This document shows positions 9,039 to 17,318 of a stretch of 64,000 bases of DNA, one piece after another; within the stretch, counting starts at the first letter, position 1; each line of letters begins with the position of its first letter. The position numbers were made by a program, and so were the translations under genes. This DNA comes from Ruegeria sp. Ofav3-42 (GTDB taxonomy: Bacteria; Pseudomonadota; Alphaproteobacteria; Rhodobacterales; Rhodobacteraceae). The DNA lies in NCBI RefSeq assembly GCF_022347725.1, contig NZ_JAKRGB010000011.1:62001-126000 (forward strand). The letters run 5' to 3'. Under the pieces are notes generated by a model, which saw only the letters and a program-made list of their open reading frames with translations, ran no database searches and had not been told where the DNA came from.

Positions 9039-10262
9039 TTAACCTGCAAGTTCGGCGCGATTTAGCGCACAATGTGACCAAAGTTCGTCCATAGCCTGGA
9101 TCAAACGGTTCATCTCACCCGGTCCGTGGACCGGTGACGGGGTAAACCGCAGGCGCTCTGTCCCGCGTGGGACGGTCGGGAAGTTGATCGGCTGGACGTA
9201 GATTCCGTGGTCATCCAGCAGCCTGTCACTGAGGATTTTGGTATGCACCGGGTTGCCGACAATCACCGGCACGATGTGGCTGCCATGGTCGATCAACGGC
9301 AGGCCCATGCCTTTCAGACGCAGCTTAAGAACCTTGGCCTGAGTCTGGTGCTGCTCCCGCAGCTCCTGCGCACCCTTGAGGTACGCAACCGACGCGGCAG
9401 CACCGGCAGCAACCGACGGCGGCAAAGAGGTCGTAAAGATAAAGCCCGGCGCGTAAGAGCGCACGGCATCACACATTTTTTCGCTGGCAGCAATATAGCC
9501 ACCCATCACACCATAGGCTTTGGCGAGTGTGCCATTGATGATGTCGATGCGATGCGCCAGGCGGTCACGTTCAGTCACGCCGCCACCGCGCGGACCGTAC
9601 ATGCCAACCGCATGAACCTCATCGATATAGGTCAGCGCGCCGAATTCGTCGGCAAGGTCACAAATCTCTTCAATCGGGCCAAAATCGCCGTCCATCGAAT
9701 AAACGGATTCAAACGCGATCAGCTTGGGAACGTTTGGATCGTCGGCCTCAAGCAACTCACGCAGATGGGCGACATCGTTGTGACGAAAGATGCGCTTGGC
9801 ACCGCCATTGCGGCGCACACCTTCGATCATCGAGGCATGGTTCAGCGCGTCAGAATAAATGATCAGACCGGGGAACAGCTTGGGCAGAGTGCTGAGCGTC
9901 GCGTCATTCGCGATATAGGCGCTTGTAAACAGCAACGCGGATTCTTTGCCGTGAAGATCGGCAAGTTCGGCCTCAAGTTGTTTGTGATAGACGGTGGTGC
10001 CCGAGATATTGCGCGTACCGCCCGAGCCCGCGCCAGCCGCGTCAACAGCATCGTGCATGGCGTTCAGAACTACAGGATTCTGCCCCATGCCCAGATAGTC
10101 GTTGCCGCACCATACGGTGATGTTCTGCTGCGACCCATCGGGGCGCGTGCGTACGGCATGCGGGAAATGACCATTCTTACGTTCGATATCAATGAAGGTC
10201 CGGTAACGTCCTTCATCATGCAGCCTGGCGATCGCAGAATCGAGCTGAGCAGTATAGTCCAC
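9039..10262 (-). CDS. hemA: 5-aminolevulinate synthase
   Basis: First enzyme of the C4 (Shemin) tetrapyrrole pathway: condenses glycine with succinyl-CoA, with PLP, in the cytoplasm. The GTG start at 10262 is chosen because AAGGAG sits 6 nt upstream and because it gives 407 residues, the length of the Rhodobacter enzyme. The N-terminus then reads [18 protein letters not shown]. Motifs include [11 protein letters not shown], the ESVYSMDGD and DEVHAVG loops, and the PLP lysine in GTLAKAYG at residue 248, the same number as in R. capsulatus. A perfect FNR-type box lies 137 nt upstream, so oxygen control is likely. Confidence 0.97.
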   Translation of the reverse strand: MDYTAQLDSAIARLHDEGRYRTFIDIERKNGHFPHAVRTRPDGSQQNITVWCGNDYLGMGQNPVVLNAMHDAVDAAGAGSGGTRNISGTTVYHKQLEAELADLHGKESALLFTSAYIANDATLSTLPKLFPGLIIYSDALNHASMIEGVRRNGGAKRIFRHNDVAHLRELLEADDPNVPKLIAFESVYSMDGDFGPIEEICDLADEFGALTYIDEVHAVGMYGPRGGGVTERDRLAHRIDIINGTLAKAYGVMGGYIAASEKMCDAVRSYAPGFIFTTSLPPSVAAGAAASVAYLKGAQELREQHQTQAKVLKLRLKGMGLPLIDHGSHIVPVIVGNPVHTKILSDRLLDDHGIYVQPINFPTVPRGTERLRFTPSPVHGPGEMNRLIQAMDELWSHCALNRAELAG

Positions 10263-10597
10263 CGATTTCTCCTTCTGTGCCCGGTATTGACCTGTTGGTT
10301 GCCGGACCCTTTTTTCCCCCAGATGACGTAGCACACTGTCCCTGCGGTTTTGCTTCCCCTTGAATACCTTGCCTATCGGCATTGTTGGAGTCGCAACTTT
10401 GATTTGCATCAATTATCCCTGATCTTGCCCTCGGACAAGTAAAGTTACGGCCATCAGACGCGAGGAAACGACGCAGGCCTTCCCCACAGCATACATCCCG
10501 TTTCCGATAGTATACTCCAAAACCCGCCGATACGCACTGGACGACGCTGCCGGTACTGATAGGTTCCGGACCAGTTCAATACATTCAGGAGAAGCCC
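10263..10597. promoter_or_regulatory. Divergent intergenic region of hemA and the M20 peptidase gene
   Basis: 335 nt without a gene. It holds the hemA ribosome binding site, the FNR-type box at 10399-10412 and the Shine-Dalgarno of the M20 peptidase gene (CAGGAGAAGCCC just before 10598). The ORF that seems to extend hemA upstream to 10412 begins at a TTG inside the FNR box and is not likely to be translated. Confidence 0.6.
10399..10412. promoter_or_regulatory. FNR/FnrL binding site upstream of hemA
   Basis: The sequence TTGAT-TTGC-ATCAA is a perfect match to the FNR consensus TTGAT-N4-ATCAA. FnrL control of hemA is known in Rhodobacter sphaeroides. The box is 137 nt upstream of the hemA start and 185 nt from the divergent M20 peptidase gene, so hemA is the probable target. 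A class II position (centred near -41) would put the transcript start near 10364; that is a calculation, not an observation. Confidence 0.85.
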
Positions 10598-11983
10598 ATG
10601 TCGCTTGACGCTGTTCTGAGCAGGATCGACTCCGATCTGCCCACGTCCATTGACCGTTTGATGGAATTTCTGCGCATCCCTTCGATCTCGACCGACCCCG
10701 CTTACAAAGAGCAGGTCGACCAGGCCGCAGACTGGCTTGCGGCCGACCTGCAAAGCATTGGCATCGCAGCCGAAAAACGCGAAACCCCGGGCCATCCGAT
10801 GGTCGTTGGCCATGTAGGTGAAGAAGGCGATGGACCTCATGTCCTGTTCTACGGTCACTACGACGTCCAACCCGTTGATCCGTTAGAGCTTTGGAACCGC
10901 GACCCGTTCGATCCGGCACTGGAAGATACCGAAAACGGACAGGTGATCCGCGGCCGCGGATCGTCGGACGACAAAGGCCAGTTGATGACCTTCGTTGAAG
11001 CTTGCCGCGCGTGGAAAGCGATCCACGGCACCCTGCCCTGCCGCATCACATTCTTCTTCGAAGGCGAAGAAGAATCCGGCTCGCCCTCACTTGTGCCGTT
11101 CCTCGAAGCCAACAAGGACGAGTTGAAGGCTGATCTTGCGTTGGTCTGCGATACCTCGATGGTCTCACGCGGCGTGCCCTCCATCGCCTCGCAACTTCGC
11201 GGTATGCTCAAGGATGAGTTCACCATCGTCGGCCCGCGCATCGACCTGCATTCCGGGCACTACGGCGGCCCTGGCCTCAACCCGCTGCGTGAGTTGTCGA
11301 AAATCGTCGCCTCCTTCTATGACGACGAAACAGGGCGCGTGGCCGTAGAAGGGTTCTATGAAGGTGTGCACGAAGTGCCCGCCGAGCAACTTCGCCAGTG
11401 GGAAAACTGCGGGTTTGATGAAGCGGAATACCTGAATTCCGTTGGCTATTCGCAGCCGCATGGTGAAAAAGAATATTCCACACTGGAGCAGCAATGGGCG
11501 CGTCCGACACTGGAAGTGAACGGTTTGTGGGGCGGCTACAACGGCGCGGGTTCGAAAACCGTGATTCCGTCCGAAGCCCACTGCAAGATCACCTGCCGTC
11601 TCGTCGGCGACATGGAGCCCGATTCCTTGCGCAACAAGATCCGCAAACACGTCGAAGACCGCCTGTCACCTGACGCGAAAGTTGTTTGGGACAACGATTT
11701 GGAAGGTGCGGCTGCGTCGGTCATGAACCTCGACCGTCCAGAATTCGAAGCCGCGCGCGGCGCATTATCAGATGAATGGGACCGCGAGGCCGTCTTCACT
11801 GGCATGGGCGGCTCGATCCCAGTGGTTGGCTATTTCGACAGCGTTCTGGGACTGGATTCCATGCTGGTTGGGTATGCCAATGACGACGACGCCATCCACT
11901 CGCCGAACGAAAAGTATGATGTCAAAAGCTTCCACAAGGGCATCCGCTCATGGGCGCGCATTCTGGATGCTTTGAACAAGTAA
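10598..11983 (+). CDS. M20/M25/M40 family metallo-dipeptidase
   Basis: Di-zinc peptidase of 461 residues, related to carnosinase-like dipeptidases. Metal site residues are visible: His87 and Asp89 in FYGHYDVQP, Asp124 in GSSDDKG, the Glu cluster 157-159 in EGEEESGS, Asp185 in VCDTSM and the late His in DAIHSPNEKYD. The dimerisation lid domain lies between about 195 and 330 (HSGHYGGPGLNP at its start). No signal peptide, so cytoplasmic. It stands alone on the plus strand between hemA and lpd, and its transcript ends at the palindromic element 11993-12108. Substrate specificity unknown. Confidence 0.9.
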   Translation: MSLDAVLSRIDSDLPTSIDRLMEFLRIPSISTDPAYKEQVDQAADWLAADLQSIGIAAEKRETPGHPMVVGHVGEEGDGPHVLFYGHYDVQPVDPLELWNRDPFDPALEDTENGQVIRGRGSSDDKGQLMTFVEACRAWKAIHGTLPCRITFFFEGEEESGSPSLVPFLEANKDELKADLALVCDTSMVSRGVPSIASQLRGMLKDEFTIVGPRIDLHSGHYGGPGLNPLRELSKIVASFYDDETGRVAVEGFYEGVHEVPAEQLRQWENCGFDEAEYLNSVGYSQPHGEKEYSTLEQQWARPTLEVNGLWGGYNGAGSKTVIPSEAHCKITCRLVGDMEPDSLRNKIRKHVEDRLSPDAKVVWDNDLEGAAASVMNLDRPEFEAARGALSDEWDREAVFTGMGGSIPVVGYFDSVLGLDSMLVGYANDDDAIHSPNEKYDVKSFHKGIRSWARILDALNK

Positions 11984-11992
11984 AAACACTTT

Positions 11993-12108
11993 GCGAGGCT
12001 CTGCCTCGCGCTCCGAGGTATTTGAGGCCAGATGAAGTAAGGATCTCTTGCTTCATCTGGCTGAAAATACCTCGGGGGAGTCGCCGAAGGCGGCGGGGGC
12101 AAAGCCCC
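11993..12108. repeat. Multi-hairpin palindromic element between convergent genes
   Basis: Four hairpins in a row: GCGAGGC-TCT-GCCTCGC (11993-12009); a long imperfect stem pairing 12011-12037 with 12051-12080, including the perfect CCAGATGAAG / CTTCATCTGG core; CGCC-GAA-GGCG (12082-12092); GGGGC-AAA-GCCCC (12096-12108). The element fills the gap between the stops of the M20 peptidase and lpd. From memory, similar CGAGGTATTT...CCAGATGAAG palindromes occur many times in Rhodobacteraceae genomes at gene ends, so it is probably a dispersed intergenic repeat acting as a two-way terminator. Only one copy is seen in this window. Confidence 0.75.
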
Positions 12109-12113
12109 TTCCC

Positions 12114-13508
12114 TTACATGTGAATCACACGCCCGTAAGCGTCCAGCACACTTTCATGCATCATCTCTGACAGCGTCGGATGCGGGAAGACTGTGTTCAT
12201 CAGGTCTTCTTCCGTGGTTTCCAACTGTCGGCCGACCACATAACCCTGAATCAATTCAGTGACTTCTGCGCCGATCATGTGCGCGCCCAGCAACTCGCCG
12301 GTTTTTGCGTCAAAGACCGTTTTGATCAGGCCCTCAGGCTCGCCCAATGCAATAGCTTTTCCGTTGCCAATGAACGGGAACCGGCCAACTTTGATGTCGT
12401 AGCCCAGTTCCTTGGCCTTAGCCTCGGAATAGCCCACCGATGCTACTTGGGGCTGGCAATAGGTGCATCCCGCGATGCTCTCAGGCTTAACCGGATGGGC
12501 GTGCTTGCCCGCGATCAATTCCGCGACCATCACGCCCTCGTGGCTGGCCTTGTGCGCCAACCAGGGTGCGCCGGCGATGTCGCCGATAGCGTACAGACCA
12601 TCGACGCCTGTGCGGCAGAACTCATCTGTCACTACATGGGTACGGTCGATTTTGACGCCCAAAGCTTCGAGCCCGAGGTTTTCGACATTCCCCACAATTC
12701 CAACGGCCGAGATCACGGTATCAAAATCGTGCTTTTCAGTTTTGCCACCCGCTTCGATATGTGCGGTAACTTTACCCTTGCCACGGTCCAGCTGTTTGAC
12801 CATCGCTTTTTCCATGATAGTCATGCCCTGCTTGGTGAAGGCTTTCTTGGCCAAAGCACTGATCTCGGCATCTTCAACCGGCAGTACGCGATCCATCACC
12901 TCGACCACGGTCGTGTCCGCGCCCAACGTATTGTAGAAGCTGGCAAATTCGATGCCGATCGCACCAGACCCGATGACCAGCAGCTTTTTCGGCATCCGCG
13001 GCGGCTGCAGCGCATGCTTGTAGGTCCAGACCAGATCGCCATCGGCCTCGAGCCCTGGCAGTTCGCGCGCGCGCGCACCGGTGGCAAGAACGATGTTCTT
13101 GGCCGTTAGTTCCTCGGTGCCTTTATCGGTTTTGACCGTGACTTTGCCTTTTGCAGGGATCGTCGCCGCGCCCATGACAACGGTCACTTTGTTCTTTTTC
13201 AACAAATGACCAATGCCACCCGACAGCTGCGCGGCAACACCGCGCGAACGTTTCACGACCGCATCCAGATCGTAACCGACCTTGTCGGCGCTCAGGCCAA
13301 AATCCTTGGCGCGCTCCATCAGATGGAACACTTCGGACGAACGCAGCAGGGCCTTGGTCGGGATACACCCCCAGTTCAGGCAGATGCCGCCCAGATGCTC
13401 ACGCTCGACCACGGCCGTCTTCAGGCCAAGCTGGGCTGCGCGAATTGCAGCTACATAGCCGCCCGGACCGGCGCCGATTACGATCAGATCAAAAGATTGT
13501 GCTGCCAT
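12114..13508 (-). CDS. lpdA: Dihydrolipoyl dehydrogenase
   Basis: E3 flavoprotein that reoxidises dihydrolipoamide in pyruvate dehydrogenase and related complexes. 464 residues, the usual length. FAD site GAGPGGYVAA near the N-terminus, redox disulfide Cys43/Cys48 in GGICLNWGCIPTK, NAD site VIGSGAIGIEFA, second FAD motif LYAIGDIAG, and the catalytic His-Glu pair in PHPTLSEMMHES. It is not in the pdhABC operon, but its leader carries the same palindrome as the pdhA leader (13541-13558 and 31287-31310) and the same GCCGAGAGGG string, so joint regulation is likely. Confidence 0.96.
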   Translation of the reverse strand: MAAQSFDLIVIGAGPGGYVAAIRAAQLGLKTAVVEREHLGGICLNWGCIPTKALLRSSEVFHLMERAKDFGLSADKVGYDLDAVVKRSRGVAAQLSGGIGHLLKKNKVTVVMGAATIPAKGKVTVKTDKGTEELTAKNIVLATGARARELPGLEADGDLVWTYKHALQPPRMPKKLLVIGSGAIGIEFASFYNTLGADTTVVEVMDRVLPVEDAEISALAKKAFTKQGMTIMEKAMVKQLDRGKGKVTAHIEAGGKTEKHDFDTVISAVGIVGNVENLGLEALGVKIDRTHVVTDEFCRTGVDGLYAIGDIAGAPWLAHKASHEGVMVAELIAGKHAHPVKPESIAGCTYCQPQVASVGYSEAKAKELGYDIKVGRFPFIGNGKAIALGEPEGLIKTVFDAKTGELLGAHMIGAEVTELIQGYVVGRQLETTEEDLMNTVFPHPTLSEMMHESVLDAYGRVIHM

Positions 13509-13540
13509 GTTTCCCTCTCGGCGCAGGTCGATTCAGAAAT

Positions 13541-13558
13541 TAGTTTACCATTAAACTA
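13541..13558. promoter_or_regulatory. Operator-like palindrome upstream of lpdA
   Basis: Perfect inverted repeat TAGTTTA-CCAT-TAAACTA, 33 nt upstream of the lpdA start. The same arms with another spacer (ACGC) stand 25 nt upstream of pdhA. Identical half-sites with unlike spacers point to a protein binding site and not to chance. On the minus strand it overlaps a possible -10 region, so a repressor is likelier than an activator. The regulator is not in the window as far as can be seen. Confidence 0.7.
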
Positions 13559-13724
13559 TTTCCCCGAATGCATCAATATATTGCTCCCGCGACAAAAGCG
13601 ACGCAGGGTAAACTGGCGCAGAGTGCGCTGAATTCAGCCTATACCGCGCGTGATCGAATGGCTAGAACATAGGTGCCGGCGCTACCCGGACTTTGCGAAA
13701 CCCAAGTCATTCGAAAGGCTTACC

Positions 13725-14159
13725 ATGGCCAAAACGCTCAAAGATCTGCTGCTTGCTCTGTTGAACGCCACACTCATACTGGTCGCGTTGTGCCTGTTTT
13801 TGGGGTGGAAGCTGGCATCGACAGTCGGCGACATCACAGGCACATTCGCCGAAAAGGTTCAGATCGTTGCGCCTTTGAAAGAAGAAGTTCAGGGGGTCAG
13901 AGGCGAACTGACGGCTCTGCGCAGCGACCTGTCTTCCCTTCAGCTTGGGGAAACCGCCGCCAACAGCGTAACCGCCCAGAAGATTTCAGAGAGTTTGGCA
14001 AAATTGGACGGGCTGGAAGCTAACCTGCAAGCCACTCAAACAAGGATCTCAGAGATCACCGAGTCTCCAGACCAATTGATAAACGCTGCCATAGAAAATT
14101 CGGCCGACATTATAGCCGACCGGATCATTGCAATCCGAGGCTGTGAGCCGACGTCTTAG
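13725..14159 (+). CDS. Hypothetical membrane-anchored coiled-coil protein
   Basis: Not recognised. 144 residues from the ATG at 13725, which has GAAAGG upstream; the frame is open further upstream but without a better start. One N-terminal transmembrane helix (LLALLNATLILVALCLFLGW) is followed by a long helical, heptad-like region (about residues 45-125: LKEEVQGVRGELTALRSDL, ISESLAKLDGLEANLQ). Most of the protein should lie on the outer face of the inner membrane. The stop overlaps the stop of the convergent DUF924 gene by 3 bases. Confidence 0.7.
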   Translation: MAKTLKDLLLALLNATLILVALCLFLGWKLASTVGDITGTFAEKVQIVAPLKEEVQGVRGELTALRSDLSSLQLGETAANSVTAQKISESLAKLDGLEANLQATQTRISEITESPDQLINAAIENSADIIADRIIAIRGCEPTS

Positions 14160-14734
14160 CCGGCTGCCTGCAGTTCGCGTACCGTCGAGCCGTATCCGCC
14201 CATGTCGACATAGGCGGCTTCGTGCTCGGTCATCGGCCGTGACAGTGCGTCATTGCGATACGGGAACCTACCGAACTTGCGGATCACTTCGCGATGTGCC
14301 CGTGCGTGCAAAAGATTACCATCGTCGCTGTTGGTCATATTCTGACACATCAGGCGCACACAGCGCTCCTGGTCACACAGGTTTTCCGAATGCATCATTG
14401 GCAGATAGAAGAACTGTCGGGCCGGTTCGTCGATCTTGAGATCCCAACCCTTGTCCACTGCACATTTCGCCACCGACAATGCCGCGCGATCTGAAGCAAA
14501 AGCCTTTGCGCTGCCGCGGAACATGTTGCGTGGGAACTGATCCATCAGGATGATGTAAGCCAATGCTCCGCTGGGATATGTCAACCAAAGGGAAAACTTG
14601 CCTTCATTTGCAGCTTCCCAAGTGGTCAAGAACCTTTCGCGAATTTCAGCGTCCAAGGCGTCATTCTGCGGATACCAACCTTTCGGACCAACTTCGTCTA
14701 ACCAATAACTCAATACAATTTCAGGACCTACCAT
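14156..14734 (-). CDS. DUF924 family protein
   Basis: Conserved bacterial protein of unknown function, 192 residues, all helical. Typical family marks: SYWLDEVGPKGWYPQ at the N-terminus, ILMDQFPRNMFRGSAKAFA, FFYLPMMHSENL, FGRFPYRNDAL and the closing STVRELQAAG. TPR-like fold by family. No signal or membrane segment. It is convergent with the coiled-coil gene and followed upstream by a short gap to the MFS transporter end; no functional partner is apparent. Confidence 0.88.
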   Translation of the reverse strand: MVGPEIVLSYWLDEVGPKGWYPQNDALDAEIRERFLTTWEAANEGKFSLWLTYPSGALAYIILMDQFPRNMFRGSAKAFASDRAALSVAKCAVDKGWDLKIDEPARQFFYLPMMHSENLCDQERCVRLMCQNMTNSDDGNLLHARAHREVIRKFGRFPYRNDALSRPMTEHEAAYVDMGGYGSTVRELQAAG

Positions 14735-14844
14735 GCCCTTAACTCCGTCGTGTTTCCCACCCCAGGGGACGTAAGGTCATTTAAGAACGTTTTACAGAGT
14801 TGTTACAGTAAAATATTGCAACACTTGCGACATAAACTTGTGTC

Positions 14845-16116
14845 CTAGGCAACATCTTGCGTTTCCTGCTCGGCCTCGGCGGCTTCGATGGCCACTTCTT
14901 GCGCGACTTCGACCGCAACCGGAGACGCCGTTGGATAGACCGGAGACATGGTTCCTGTTTCGTCGATCGGGATCGCAGCCCGCTGTGTCGTTCGGTACAG
15001 AGCGTAAACGGCCATCGTCGCAAGCAGCGCCGCAATGAACAGGAAAAAGCCGGGGGGGCCGAAAATAGCGTCCCCCATGAGCCAACCGGTAATCAGCGGA
15101 CCCGCGATCGCACCCATACCATTGATAAACAACAGCCCGCCTGAGGCGGCAGCCATGTCCTCATGATCCAGAAAGTCGTTCGCATGGGCGATCAGCAAGG
15201 AATAAAGCGGGTTCGACATTCCGCCAATCACGAAGGCCGACACCAGCAGCAGCGGGAATGTCACGCCGAATACCATGCCCACAAAGGCCGCGCACGCCCC
15301 GACACCAGCAACAAGCATAATCAGGAAACGGCGATCCATCCGATCCGACATCCAGCCCAGCGGGTATTGCAGAACCAAAGCACCGATATAGAAAGCTGCA
15401 ACAAAGGTCGAAATCTCGACCAGCGTCAGGCCCGCACGGGCGCCATAAACCGACGCCATGCCAAACTGAGCCGAGAAAACGCCGCCCAGCAGGAACATAC
15501 CGACGCAGCCCAGCGGCGAATACCCGAACAACTCGCGCAGGGTCATCGGTTTCGTCGTGTCAAACGCAGGCGTCGGCGAGATGGACAAAAGGATTGGTGC
15601 AAAAGACACCGAAACCAATATGGATGCTATGACGAAGGTATCGAACCCGGCCGGGTCACCCAGCAAAACCAGCCCCTGAGCGCTGATAATGCCCGTCATC
15701 TGGAAGATCATATAAAGTGACAGCGCCTGACCGCGGTTTTCGTTGCTGGCGGCGTTGTTCAGCCAGCTTTCCGCAGTCACATAAACACCGGAAAAGCAGA
15801 AGCCGATAACGACACGGCCTAAAATCCAGACAATTGGGTCCGTCATCAGCGGGTAGAGGATCATGACGGCGGAAATGAATGACGCCAGCGCCGCAAAGAC
15901 CCGCACATGCCCAACACGCCGGATCATTTCAGGCGCAAGGCGCGAGCCGCCTAAAAAACCCATGAAATAGGCCGACATCACAAAGGACATCTGTAGGGTC
16001 GAAAAGCCCTCGATCTCGCCACGGACACCCAGAACCGTCCCTTGCAGGCCGTTGCCGACCATCAACAGGCCCATACCAAGCAAAAGCGCCCACGCGCTGG
16101 AAAGGACCTGAATCAT
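14845..16116 (-). CDS. MFS transporter (YcaD/UMF-like)
   Basis: Inner-membrane transporter of the major facilitator superfamily with about 12 hydrophobic helices. The start at 16116 (MIQVLSSAWALLLGMGLL) is chosen because GGAGG lies 5 nt upstream; the longer frame starting at 16167 has no ribosome binding site. The loop between helices 2 and 3 (GFLGGSRLAPEMIRRVGHVRVF) has the MFS signature form. The C-terminal 40 residues are soluble and acidic (VEVAQEVAIEAAEAEQET). Substrate unknown; relatives include YcaD-type permeases. Confidence 0.82.
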   Translation of the reverse strand: MIQVLSSAWALLLGMGLLMVGNGLQGTVLGVRGEIEGFSTLQMSFVMSAYFMGFLGGSRLAPEMIRRVGHVRVFAALASFISAVMILYPLMTDPIVWILGRVVIGFCFSGVYVTAESWLNNAASNENRGQALSLYMIFQMTGIISAQGLVLLGDPAGFDTFVIASILVSVSFAPILLSISPTPAFDTTKPMTLRELFGYSPLGCVGMFLLGGVFSAQFGMASVYGARAGLTLVEISTFVAAFYIGALVLQYPLGWMSDRMDRRFLIMLVAGVGACAAFVGMVFGVTFPLLLVSAFVIGGMSNPLYSLLIAHANDFLDHEDMAAASGGLLFINGMGAIAGPLITGWLMGDAIFGPPGFFLFIAALLATMAVYALYRTTQRAAIPIDETGTMSPVYPTASPVAVEVAQEVAIEAAEAEQETQDVA

Positions 16117-16228
16117 TGGGGCCTCCGAAAATTTCCGACCTAGACTATGACGCCGTTCTGCAATCAAAAACGGCTTTGGTCATGCTTGTCTACGACATTG
16201 GAAAGATTCGATCCCGACAACACGTCCC

Positions 16229-17275
16229 TTACGGGATCAAAAGCGACGCATCCCCATAAGAGAAGAACCGGAATTTCTGTTCAATGGCATGCGCATAGAC
16301 CTGACGCATACGCTCCTGCCCCATCAGGGCCGAGACCAGCATCAGCAAAGTGGATTTCGGCAAGTGGAAATTGGTCATCAGCGCATCGGTCACGTGGAAC
16401 TGAAAGCCGGGATAGATGAAGATATCGGTGTCACCTTCCCAAGGTACGATCTCACCAGAGCGCGCCGCGCTTTCAATCAGTCGCAGGGCTGTGGTGCCCA
16501 CCGGGATGACCCGTCCGCCGGCGGCTTTGGTCGCGCGAATTTCCTGAACGGCGGTAGTGCTGACCCGTCCCCATTCAGCGTGCATTTTGTGCGTGGTCAC
16601 GTCCTCGACCTTGACCGGCAGGAATGTGCCCGCGCCCACATGTAGCGTAACGTGGCTGATTTCGACACCACGCGCGCCCAGCGCCTGCACCAGCGCTTCG
16701 TCAAAGTGAAGCGACGCCGTCGGCGCCGCAACCGCGCCCGAATTCCGCGCCCAGATCGTCTGATAATCCGTTTTGTCCTGCTCATCCGCCGGTCGTTTAG
16801 CGGCGATGTACGGTGGCAAAGGCATTGCCCCGGCCTGTTCAAGTGCGGCATCAAAGTCGTCGCCAGACAGGTTGAACCTCAAATATGCCTGACCATCATC
16901 GACACGCTCCAGAGACGCGCTCAGTTGATCCGAAAACTGAATGTCCTCGCCCAATTTCACCTTTTTCAGCGGCTTAATGAGCGCAGCCCACGTGCCATCG
17001 GCCTGTGGATCCAGCAATGTTGCCTCGATGGCTGCAGAAACCGGCCCCTGTGCGCTGTCCCGATGGCGCCGACCGTTCAGGCGCGCAGGGATGACGCGCG
17101 TGTCGTTCAGCACCAGACGGTCGCCGGGACGCAGCCAGTCGGGCAGATCAAACACATGCGCGTCCGAAATCGCGTCACCTTCGGCCACCAGAAGGCGCGC
17201 GGATGAGCGCGGGTTGGCAGGGCGCGTGGCGATCAGGTCTTCGGGCAGGTGGAAATCAAAGTCGCTGAGTTTCAT
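16229..17275 (-). CDS. queA: tRNA preQ1(34) S-adenosylmethionine ribosyltransferase-isomerase
   Basis: Transfers and rearranges the ribosyl part of S-adenosylmethionine onto preQ1 in tRNA, making epoxyqueuosine at the wobble base. The ATG at 17275 gives [20 protein letters not shown], the standard QueA start; the frame extends upstream only because no stop intervenes. Motifs: [60 protein letters not shown]. Length 348 is normal. The gene lies 43 nt after the AsmA-like gene on the same strand. Very secure. Confidence 0.97.
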   Translation of the reverse strand: MKLSDFDFHLPEDLIATRPANPRSSARLLVAEGDAISDAHVFDLPDWLRPGDRLVLNDTRVIPARLNGRRHRDSAQGPVSAAIEATLLDPQADGTWAALIKPLKKVKLGEDIQFSDQLSASLERVDDGQAYLRFNLSGDDFDAALEQAGAMPLPPYIAAKRPADEQDKTDYQTIWARNSGAVAAPTASLHFDEALVQALGARGVEISHVTLHVGAGTFLPVKVEDVTTHKMHAEWGRVSTTAVQEIRATKAAGGRVIPVGTTALRLIESAARSGEIVPWEGDTDIFIYPGFQFHVTDALMTNFHLPKSTLLMLVSALMGQERMRQVYAHAIEQKFRFFSYGDASLLIP

Positions 17276-17318
17276 GGCCGCGCCATACAAGGACGTACCG
17301 GATTCAGCAACAGCCCAT

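Noticed and set aside
9207..10331. 374-codon plus-strand ORF opposite hemA
   Set aside because: Shadow of hemA; hemA has exact family length, active-site Lys248 and a Shine-Dalgarno.
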